A stretch of DNA of 6,077 nt, from NCBI GenBank assembly GCA_003538495.1, contig DPSD01000210.1, positions 1 to 6,077 on the forward strand, given 5' to 3'. The notes under the pieces were generated by a model, which made no database searches, was not told where the DNA came from, and was given only the letters and a program-made list of their open reading frames with translations. Source of the stretch: Accumulibacter sp. (lineage in GTDB: Bacteria > Pseudomonadota > Gammaproteobacteria > Burkholderiales > Rhodocyclaceae). This document shows, one piece after another, positions 1 through 5,297 of this stretch. Positions within the stretch are counted from its first letter, which is position 1. The number at the start of each line of letters is the position of its first letter. Made by a program: the position numbers and the translations under genes.

Positions 1-486
1 CTCGGCGCCGCGCCCCCGCCGCCGTGTTGCGAGGCCGCCCGGCATCTGCCGCCGCCGCAGCTCGAAGCGACCGCCGCCGCCGTAGCGTCGGCGCCGGTCG
101 GCGTCGCGGCCGATCCTGCCGTTCGTGGCTTTCAGCCCTACTGTGCCGCCTGCCACGACAGCGCTGAGACTTTCCCGCCGAACTTCCTGCACGGCAGCCC
201 GACCGAGGTGAGCGCCCGGCTGCGCCACTGCGCACCGCGGCTCTACGTTCGCCTGGCGATGGCCGACCTGGCACCGGAACTGCGCGCCAAGACGCCGATG
301 CCGCCGGAAAGCATGTTGCCGGCCTTCGCCAGCGATCCCGTGGCCTGGCGCAGCAGTCCGCAGCGCGCCGGCTTGATGGCGCAGGTCGATAAATGGTTGC
401 GCGCCGAGCCCGGCCAGCCGCCGCAACTGGCTAGCATGCTGGCCGGCGGTTACGAGGCCCTGCGGCCCTGCCTGCCGGCGCACTGA
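1..486 (+). CDS. Mono-heme cytochrome c, C-terminal part (5' end outside window)
   Basis: The reading frame is open from base 1 and ends at TGA 484-486, leaving 161 visible residues. An Ala/Pro-rich linker (about residues 1-45) precedes one heme c attachment site, CAACH, at residues 48-52 (bases 142-156). Downstream, KTPMPPESM offers M100 or M105 as the sixth heme ligand, 48-53 residues after the heme histidine, which is a normal distance for a class I cytochrome c domain. This is therefore most likely a periplasmic electron-transfer domain, perhaps the last domain of a longer protein, since the linker implies something upstream. An internal ATG at 208 lies after the heme site and is not the start. 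The stop is 24 bases before the first di-heme gene, so the three cytochrome genes are probably co-transcribed. Its redox partner is inferred from position only. Confidence 0.85.
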   Translation, partial: LGAAPPPPCCEAARHLPPPQLEATAAAVASAPVGVAADPAVRGFQPYCAACHDSAETFPPNFLHGSPTEVSARLRHCAPRLYVRLAMADLAPELRAKTPMPPESMLPAFASDPVAWRSSPQRAGLMAQVDKWLRAEPGQPPQLASMLAGGYEALRPCLPAH

Positions 487-510
487 ATCACCTGAGAAGG
501 GGAATAGCTC

Positions 511-2028
511 ATGAACGACCAGCCCGAAATTGTGAACAGCCCCTGGAAGCGGCGCTTCGTCATCCTCTTCATCGTCGCCGTGCTGCTGCCGGCGCTGCTG
601 CTGATCTGGTTGGCGCAGCGCTTCGGCGGCGACGTGCCGGTCGACTACGACAGCCCGACCGAACACTTCAAGTACGGGTCCACCGGCGGCGAGCACGAAA
701 TGGGCTTCCCATACTGGATCTGGCGCGCGCTGCCGCAGGTCTGCCCGCAGTACCTGCCCGGCAAGGGCTACCAGTCGCTGGGAATGGTCTTCGAGAAGAA
801 TGCCGACGGCACTGACAGGGACGTTCCGGTCGGCACCTCGCGTCGGCGCTATCAGGGCATCGACCGGGTCTTCGTCAATTGCGCGGTTTGCCATACCAGC
901 ACCGTGCGCACCGCCGCCGACCAGCCACCGACGATCGTCCTCGGCATGCCCGCCGCGACCTTCAACATGAAGGGTTTCGAGGAGTTCTTCTTCCGCTGTG
1001 CCGCCGATCCCAAGTTCTCCAAGGAATTCATCCTGCCGGAGATCGAGCGCCAGGGCGGTCAGCTCGACCTGCTCGACCGCTACCTGGTCTATCCGATCGC
1101 CATCGCCATCATGCGCGACCGGGTGCTGGCGCTCGCCGGGCGCTTCGATTGGGTCTTCGACCAGCGTGCCTGGGGCCCCGGGCGGGTCGACACCTTCAAC
1201 TCGGCAAAGGTCATCTTCAATTTCCCGATGAAGCACCTCGACCCCGCCGAATTCGACGCGCCGGCCGATTTCCCCTCGCTCTGGCGGCAGCGCCAGCGCA
1301 AAGAGCCGCACGAGATGCAACTGCACTGGGACGGCAACAACACCACCGTCGAGGAACGCAACAAGAGCGCCGCTTTCGGCACCGGCACGACGCCGCCGAC
1401 CATCGACCTGGCGCGCATCCGCCGCGTCGAGGACTGGATCATGGACGTCACGCCGCCCCCCTTCAGCCAGTTCTTCCCGGTCGATCCGGCGCTGGCGGCC
1501 AGCGGCGCGCCGATCTACAAGGCCTACTGCGCCGGCTGCCACGGCGCCAGCGGCAGCGACTTCAGCGGCGAGTACGTCGGCCAGGTGACGCCGCTGGCCG
1601 AGATCGGCACCGACCGGCGGCGGCTCGATTCCTACACCTACACACTGGCCGTGAACCAGGCCACGCTCTATGCCGGCTACCCGTGGCGGTTCACGCACTT
1701 CCGCAAGACCTTCGGCTACGCCAACATGCCGCTGGACGGGCTCTGGCTGCGCGCGCCCTACCTGCACAACGGCTCGGTGCCCAGCCTGCGCGATCTGCTC
1801 GAGCCGGCGGCAGCGCGGCCCAAGACCTTCTACCGCGGCAACGACGTCTACGACCCGGTCAAGGTCGGCTTCGTCTCCGATCAGCTGGAGGGCAACGGCC
1901 ACCCGTTCTTCCTGCTCGATACCGCGCTGCCCGGCAACGGCAACGGCGGCCACGAGGGCCAGGCCTACGGCACCGAACTGAGTGCCACCGAGAAGACCGC
2001 GCTGGTCGAGTTTCTGAAGACTTTCTGA
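511..2028 (+). CDS. Membrane-anchored di-heme cytochrome c, RoxA-like / di-heme peroxidase group (paralog 1)
   Basis: 505 residues. The start ATG follows a purine-rich site (gagaagggga, 494-503) at good spacing. Residues 14-36 form one hydrophobic helix after a basic stretch (WKRR), with no lipobox cysteine, so the protein is probably anchored in the inner membrane with its body in the periplasm. Two heme c sites are visible: CAVCH at 124-128 and CAGCH at 340-344. Between them lie WGPGRVDTFN (221-230) and HWDGNNTTVEERN (272-284). The second aligns with the WDGR...EEQ segment of bacterial cytochrome c peroxidase and MauG, where a glutamate assists peroxide chemistry. Near the C-terminus is APYLHNGSVPSLRDLLEP (415-432), typical of RoxA-like proteins; H419 may be a distal ligand of the second heme. 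Characterised rubber oxygenases are larger (over 600 residues) and secreted, so polyisoprene cleavage should not be assumed. Oxygenase, peroxidase or protein-modifying roles are all open. Confidence 0.88.
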   Translation: MNDQPEIVNSPWKRRFVILFIVAVLLPALLLIWLAQRFGGDVPVDYDSPTEHFKYGSTGGEHEMGFPYWIWRALPQVCPQYLPGKGYQSLGMVFEKNADGTDRDVPVGTSRRRYQGIDRVFVNCAVCHTSTVRTAADQPPTIVLGMPAATFNMKGFEEFFFRCAADPKFSKEFILPEIERQGGQLDLLDRYLVYPIAIAIMRDRVLALAGRFDWVFDQRAWGPGRVDTFNSAKVIFNFPMKHLDPAEFDAPADFPSLWRQRQRKEPHEMQLHWDGNNTTVEERNKSAAFGTGTTPPTIDLARIRRVEDWIMDVTPPPFSQFFPVDPALAASGAPIYKAYCAGCHGASGSDFSGEYVGQVTPLAEIGTDRRRLDSYTYTLAVNQATLYAGYPWRFTHFRKTFGYANMPLDGLWLRAPYLHNGSVPSLRDLLEPAAARPKTFYRGNDVYDPVKVGFVSDQLEGNGHPFFLLDTALPGNGNGGHEGQAYGTELSATEKTALVEFLKTF

Positions 2029-2038
2029 GGATCACACG

Positions 2039-3514
2039 ATGAGCATCCACTCCTGCAGGAACTGGTTCAGAGTCATCGGCATTCTGATCATCGTCACGCT
2101 CGTCGCCGGCGCGCTGATCGGCTACGACCGCGGCTTTCGCGAACAGCCGCAGCCGGCCTGGGTGACCGCCGACTTCGAAACGCGCTTCAAATACGGCTCG
2201 ATCGGCGCCGAGCACGACGCCGGCATTCCCTACTGGATCTTCTACGTGTTGCCGCGGGTCTTCCCGGAAAAGCTGACCCAGGATGGCAAGATCCTTCCCG
2301 GTGGCTACGCCGCCCTCGGCGTGCCGTGGGAGCAGGGGCAGGAACTGCCCGCGGGCTTCACGAAAAAAACGATCGGTTTTCCGCGCGTCGGCAACAACTG
2401 CGCCGTCTGCCACACCACCAGCTACCGCGAATCGCCCGATGCCAACCCGGTTTTCGTCGTCGGCGGCCCGGCACACACCACCAACGTCGAGGCCTTCTTC
2501 CGTTACCTGATCGACTGCGCCAAGGATCCACGCTTCAACGCCGACATCCTGATGGCCGAAATCAACCGCGTCACCGAACTCGACTTCATCGACAAGCTGC
2601 TCTACCGCTTCTTCGTCATCCCGATCACCAAGAAGCGTCTGCTCGAACGCGAACAGCAGTTCGCCTGGATCTACCGGCCCGACTTCCCCGACTGGGGCCG
2701 TGGCCGTGACGACGCGATGAACCTCACCAAGTACTTCATGATCCGCGCGCCGATGGACGATACCTTCGGCCCGACCGACATGCCATCGGTGTGGAACCTC
2801 AAGAAGTACGTCTGGGACAAGGGCCACCGCATGAACTACGCCGGCGACAGCAATGACGCCTACTCGGTAATCATGGATTCGGCGCTCGGCCTGCTCGGCG
2901 CAGCACCGGCCAACAAGGAGGACTTCGTCGCGCAGGTGCAATGGCTGCACAGCTACCTCTCCGAACTGCCGCCACCGAAATACCCGTTCGCCATCGACGC
3001 TGCCAGGGCGGAAGCCGGCAAAGCGCTGTTCGACGCCAACTGCGCCAGCTGCCACGCCAGCGAACTCACCGGCCGGCCACTGCCGCTGGCCGAAGTCGGC
3101 ACCGACCGCGGCCGCCTCGACTCCTGGAACAAGGGCGCCGCGATCAAGGCCAACCAGGTGGTCAAGGAGATGGGCCTCGAACGCCGCGGCTTGGTCGAGG
3201 CCGACCTGATCGGCTACATCGCGCCCTTCCTCGACGGCATCTGGCTGAAAGCGCCGTACCTCCACAACGGCTCGGTGCCCACGCTGCGCGACCTGCTCGA
3301 GCCGGTTGCGCAGCGCCCGAAGGCGTTCTGGCGCGGCTATGACGTCTACGACCAGACGCGGGGCGGTTTCGTCACCGATACGCCGGCAGCCCAGCGCGTT
3401 GGGACAAAGCTCGATACCAGCAGCAAGGGCGGCAGCAATCAGGGGCACGAGTTCGGGACCAGTCTATCGGCGGACGACAAGGAGGCGCTGGTGGAGTATC
3501 TGAAGACCCTTTGA
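2039..3514 (+). CDS. Membrane-anchored di-heme cytochrome c, RoxA-like (paralog 2, diverged peroxidase motif)
   Basis: 491 residues. The gene starts 10 bases after paralog 1, and its ribosome binding site (gagga, 2027-2031) overlaps the upstream stop codon, so the two are probably co-expressed. One hydrophobic helix at about residues 10-29 and no lipobox suggest an inner-membrane anchor with a periplasmic body. Heme sites are CAVCH 121-125 and CASCH 335-339, 214 residues apart against 216 in paralog 1. Shared blocks include FKYGSIGAEHDAGIPYWI (50-67), WGRGRDDAMN (219-228), EVGTDRGRLDSW (352-363) and KAPYLHNGSVPTLRDLLEP (404-422, with H409 as a possible heme ligand), so the genes arose by duplication. 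The segment matching HWDGNN...EER of paralog 1 reads MNYAGDSNDAYS (265-276), without the Trp and Glu pair. This copy may have lost peroxide-type chemistry and serve in electron transfer or as a structural partner, or it may act on something else. Its function is not identified. Confidence 0.87.
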   Translation: MSIHSCRNWFRVIGILIIVTLVAGALIGYDRGFREQPQPAWVTADFETRFKYGSIGAEHDAGIPYWIFYVLPRVFPEKLTQDGKILPGGYAALGVPWEQGQELPAGFTKKTIGFPRVGNNCAVCHTTSYRESPDANPVFVVGGPAHTTNVEAFFRYLIDCAKDPRFNADILMAEINRVTELDFIDKLLYRFFVIPITKKRLLEREQQFAWIYRPDFPDWGRGRDDAMNLTKYFMIRAPMDDTFGPTDMPSVWNLKKYVWDKGHRMNYAGDSNDAYSVIMDSALGLLGAAPANKEDFVAQVQWLHSYLSELPPPKYPFAIDAARAEAGKALFDANCASCHASELTGRPLPLAEVGTDRGRLDSWNKGAAIKANQVVKEMGLERRGLVEADLIGYIAPFLDGIWLKAPYLHNGSVPTLRDLLEPVAQRPKAFWRGYDVYDQTRGGFVTDTPAAQRVGTKLDTSSKGGSNQGHEFGTSLSADDKEALVEYLKTL

Positions 3515-3533
3515 TTTGGAATTGGTGTGAGGA

Positions 3534-3556
3534 GGGAGCTGACCGTCAGCGCTCCC
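3534..3556 (+). terminator. Possible terminator hairpin after the cytochrome operon
   Basis: Bases 3534-3542 (GGGAGCTGA) pair with 3546-3550 (TCAGC) and 3553-3556 (TCCC), leaving a CCG loop and a two-base GC bulge. The hairpin begins 20 bases after the stop of the last cytochrome gene, where an operon terminator is expected. There is no T-run directly after the stem (the next bases are c, cggtccgc), so it may be only an RNA-stabilising hairpin. The rest of 3557-3672 shows no gene; it holds another short stem at about 3602-3611. Confidence 0.35.
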
Positions 3557-3672
3557 CGGTCCGCAAGTCTTTCACCCGGAAAAGCGCTGTCTTCCAGACC
3601 GGTCAAACCGGACTTCGTTGACCTCTGGAAACGGGACACCATAACAACATGTAGTGATGTTAGAACTGACCC

Positions 3673-3978
3673 CTATGTACTATCCAGTATCGAGAGTCGC
3701 CAGGTGCCCAGAATGTTCACCACCGTCGGTACGTTGGGGCTGCTGTAGTTCGTCGGACAGCCTTGCTTCCGGCGGGCGAACAGTCCGGAGACTTCGAGGA
3801 ATTCGGCAAAGAATGCCAACTGTCCCAGCGCGGTGGCGCTGCGGCCTTCGTCCCAGCGGACGTGAAACCGGCCGCCAGGTGTCGTCAGACGCATCGCCAC
3901 CGTCGCTTGTGACACCTCATGCAAGGCGCTAGCCACCGCCTTGACGATTCCGTTTCCCTCAAAACTCGTCTCACCCAT
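3673..3978 (-). pseudogene. Transposase N-terminal fragment (3'-truncated)
   Basis: This minus-strand frame starts at ATG 3978 with a strong ribosome binding site (GGGAGG, 3992-3987, 8 bases upstream) and encodes 101 residues. The segment GGRFHVRWDEGRSATALGQL, continuing to AFFAEFLEVSGLF and then YSSPNVPTVVNILGTWRLSIL, looks like the start of a DDE-type insertion-sequence transposase. I recognise the pattern from memory and cannot assign the family firmly. Full-length proteins run to several hundred residues and continue after the LSILD block; here the frame ends within a few residues (DST, then TAG at 3673), so the catalytic part is missing. No copy of the remainder is visible nearby. The fragment sits between convergent genes, in a region also holding a group II intron remnant. 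It is almost certainly inactive. A small host gene is possible but less likely. Confidence 0.55.
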
Positions 3979-4060
3979 TGAGTGATCCTCCCAATCGGCC
4001 GCAAGCCCTTGTCACGACTGAGTTTGCACCAATTGGCAAAGGGGGCAACTGAGGAAAATA

Positions 4061-4196
4061 GGTACAAGGTTCCTGCAGTGGCGGGCTGGCGCTCTGCGCA
4101 CGCCTCGATGCGAAGAACATCGGAAAGCCGTGTGCGGGAAAATCGCATGCACGGTTTGATGAGGGAGGGAAGGTGAAAGCCTGTCCTCTACTCGAC
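4061..4196 (+). mobile_element. Group II intron 3' remnant (domains V and VI, no reverse transcriptase)
   Basis: Bases 4125-4157 fold as intron domain V. AAGCCGTG (4125-4132, containing the catalytic AGC) pairs with CACGGTTT (4150-4157) including a G-U pair. TGCGG pairs with TCGCA across a GAAAA loop, and TG (4148-4149) is left as the two-base bulge expected in domain V. Domain VI follows: gaggg opens the stem, AGGT-GAAA-GCCT (4170-4181) forms its tip, and tcctctactcgac closes it. A4190 is placed as the branch-point adenosine, and the predicted 3' splice site falls after the terminal AC at 4196. The upstream part (4061-4124) resembles the usual sequence before domain V of reverse-transcriptase-encoding bacterial introns, but no reverse transcriptase or 5' domain I is present, so the copy cannot splice. 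The left boundary is uncertain. Confidence 0.75.
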
Positions 4197-4236
4197 CCTT
4201 TTTCCCTCATTGTTCTGCGGCGAACGCCAAGAAGCA

Positions 4237-4255
4237 GGGGGGCAATCTGCCCCCC
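4237..4255 (-). terminator. Hairpin after sodB (probable terminator)
   Basis: GGGGGGCA (4237-4244) and TGCCCCCC (4248-4255) form a perfect 8-bp stem with a three-base loop, 8 bases past the sodB stop codon. The downstream minus-strand sequence is only modestly T-rich (tgcttcttgg), so it is a weak or Rho-assisted terminator or an mRNA-protecting hairpin. Confidence 0.55.
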
Positions 4256-4263
4256 AACCCCGA

Positions 4264-4851
4264 CTAGTCGGCGAAGTTTTGCTCGGCGAAGCTCCAGTTG
4301 GCGAGTTGGCTGAGGAAGGTCTCGACGAACTTGGGACGCATGTTGCGGTAGTCGATGTAGTAGGCGTGTTCCCAGACGTCGATGCACAGCAATGCTTTGT
4401 CGTCGGTGGTCAGCGGTGTGCCGGCAGCACCCATATTGACGATATCCACCGAGCCGTCTGCTTTTTTCACCAGCCAGGTCCAGCCGGATCCGAAGTTGCC
4501 TACCGCCGAGGCCTGGAACGCCTTGCCGAACTCGGCACAGGAACCCCACCTGGCGTCGATGGCCGCGGCCAGCGCTCCGGTGGGCGCGCCGCCCCCGTTG
4601 GGCTTAAGGCAGTTCCAGAAGAAGCTGTGGTTCCACACCTGGGCCGAGTTGTTGTACACCCCGCCCGCCGGCGCTTTCCTGATGATTGATTCGAGGTCAA
4701 GCGCTTCGTAGTCGGTACCCTTGATCAGGTTGTTCAGGTTGGTGACATAAGCCTGGTGGTGCTTGCCATAGTGGTATTCCAGGGTCTCCCTGGACATGTG
4801 CGGCGCCAGGGCGTCAAGAGCAAAGGGGAGCTGCGGCAGCTGATGTTCCAT
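4264..4851 (-). CDS. sodB: Superoxide dismutase [Fe]
   Basis: 195 residues, the usual full length for bacterial Fe superoxide dismutase. The enzyme converts superoxide to oxygen and hydrogen peroxide. No signal peptide is present, so it is cytoplasmic. The N-terminal helical domain carries LEYHYGKHHQAYV with metal ligand H27, plus H31 and the gateway Y35. AQVWNHSFFW carries ligand H75, and Q71 is in the position typical of the iron rather than the manganese type. The C-terminal domain has FGSGWTWLVK (120-129) and DVWEHAYYIDYRN (158-170) with ligands D158 and H162. All four metal ligands are present. The start at 4851 is set by AAGGAG (4864-4859), 7 bases upstream, and by the family's N-terminus (HQLPQLPF). 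It appears monocistronic, with its own promoter upstream and a hairpin downstream. Metal choice is inferred from Q71; a cambialistic enzyme is not excluded. Confidence 0.97.
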   Translation of the reverse strand: MEHQLPQLPFALDALAPHMSRETLEYHYGKHHQAYVTNLNNLIKGTDYEALDLESIIRKAPAGGVYNNSAQVWNHSFFWNCLKPNGGGAPTGALAAAIDARWGSCAEFGKAFQASAVGNFGSGWTWLVKKADGSVDIVNMGAAGTPLTTDDKALLCIDVWEHAYYIDYRNMRPKFVETFLSQLANWSFAEQNFAD

Positions 4852-4898
4852 TGATGTTCTCCTTGAGGGTTGTTATAGCTTGCGATCGAGCGCAGCGA

Positions 4899-4918
4899 GC
4901 AGTTGCAGCAGCAACTGC
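4899..4918 (-). other. Inverted repeat in the sodB leader
   Basis: GCAGTTGC (4899-4906) and GCAACTGC (4911-4918) form a perfect 8-bp stem with a 4-base loop, 34 bases above the sodB ribosome binding site and inside the leader predicted from the upstream promoter. It could shape mRNA stability or bind a dyad-recognising regulator. No known operator is recognised. Confidence 0.4.
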
Positions 4919-4953
4919 GGCAAACGACTTTCGTGCTGGCGCCGAAGCTCCGG

Positions 4954-4982
4954 ATTCTATTCGGGGCTTGCCCTGCTGGCAA
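4954..4982 (-). promoter_or_regulatory. Predicted sigma-70 promoter of sodB
   Basis: On the minus strand, TTGCCA (4982-4977) and TAGAAT (4959-4954) each match the sigma-70 consensus at five of six positions and are separated by exactly 17 bases. Transcription would start near 4947, giving a leader of about 95 bases before the sodB ATG. A second, weaker -10-like hexamer, TATAAC (4878-4873), has no matching -35 and would leave a very short leader, so it is less likely. Confidence 0.5.
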
Positions 4983-5066
4983 TGCCGCCCGCAGCCAGCG
5001 GGGCGCATCGCCTGTTTGGCGCGGCCAAGGTGGCACAGGGTGTTGTCGTGGCGAGGACGCGTGATC

Positions 5067-5104
5067 GGTGGCAACCCAGACCGAAACGGTGACGGATTGC
5101 TACC
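5067..5104. repeat. Nested inverted repeats in the sodB-pntB intergenic region
   Basis: Outer arms GGTGGCAA (5067-5074) and TTGCTACC (5097-5104) match at seven of eight pairs with one G-T pair. Inside, ACCG (5080-5083) and CGGT (5087-5090) enclose AAA. The about 250-base stretch 4983-5240 has no credible gene on either strand, and this is its most structured part together with the repeat at 5121-5140. It may be a structured RNA, a regulator site or chance in GC-rich DNA. Confidence 0.3.
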
Positions 5105-5120
5105 ACAACCGACAAGGCAC

Positions 5121-5140
5121 ATTCCCGGTCGCCCGGGAAT
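5121..5140. repeat. Perfect inverted repeat in the sodB-pntB intergenic region
   Basis: ATTCCCGG (5121-5128) and CCGGGAAT (5133-5140) are exact reverse complements around TCGC. Neither side carries a T-run, so it does not look like an intrinsic terminator. A protein-binding dyad or an RNA hairpin is possible. It lies about 140 bases upstream of the predicted sodB -35 box, far for a classical operator. Confidence 0.4.
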
Positions 5141-5240
5141 AGGGCTGGCCGACCATCCGCCACCGACCATGCCGCGCGGCTTCACTCCCGAGTCGTGTGC
5201 TTTCGCCGCGACCAACCTGGGTCGAAGCGTGGCTCGGCAG

Positions 5241-5270
5241 AAAAGACAACGCCCGCAGCTGCGGGCGTTG
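5241..5270 (-). terminator. Intrinsic terminator of the pnt operon
   Basis: Bases 5247-5270 are a perfect self-complementary stretch: CAACGCCCGC is mirrored by GCGGGCGTTG around the central AGCT. On the minus strand it is followed directly by TCTTTTCT (5246-5239). A GC-rich stem plus T-tract, 27 bases after the pntB stop, is a classic Rho-independent terminator and separates pntB from sodB transcription. Confidence 0.85.
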
Positions 5271-5297
5271 CGTCAGGCGGGGTCGCCCCCTCCGAGA

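Noticed and set aside
1..110. CCG/GCC-rich stretch resembling a simple repeat
   Set aside because: It is an Ala/Pro-rich protein linker inside an open frame, not a regular tandem repeat. No CRISPR-like array was seen anywhere in the window.
879..2042. Plus-strand open frame of 387 codons overlapping the first di-heme gene
   Set aside because: It is an out-of-frame shadow rich in Arg, His, Pro and Ala, lying within the real gene that carries both heme motifs.
1859..3448. Long minus-strand open frame of 529 codons across the two di-heme genes
   Set aside because: It is antisense to two well-supported cytochrome genes, its composition is repetitive Val/Ala/Asp/Arg as expected from the complement of GC-rich codons, and no domain is recognisable.
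511..3514. Calling the two di-heme proteins true rubber oxygenases (roxA/roxB) or ccpA peroxidases
   Set aside because: Only short motifs are shared. Length, N-terminal anchoring and the mixed motif content do not justify a specific enzyme name or gene symbol.
3982..4176. 64-codon plus-strand frame containing KVPAVAGWRSAHASMR
   Set aside because: It runs through intron sequence including domain V, so the apparent protein is a by-product of conserved intron RNA sequence.
4873..4956. Short minus-strand frame ending LPQLLLQLLAALDRKL just before sodB
   Set aside because: No ATG or GTG start follows the upstream stop, only a TTG 16 codons from the end without a ribosome binding site. The Leu-rich look comes from the CTG/CAG-rich inverted repeat at 4899-4918. 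A remnant of a lost gene remains possible but unsupported.
4814..5215. 133-codon minus-strand frame upstream of and overlapping sodB
   Set aside because: It overlaps the sodB start out of frame, has no ribosome binding site that I can see and no recognisable domain.
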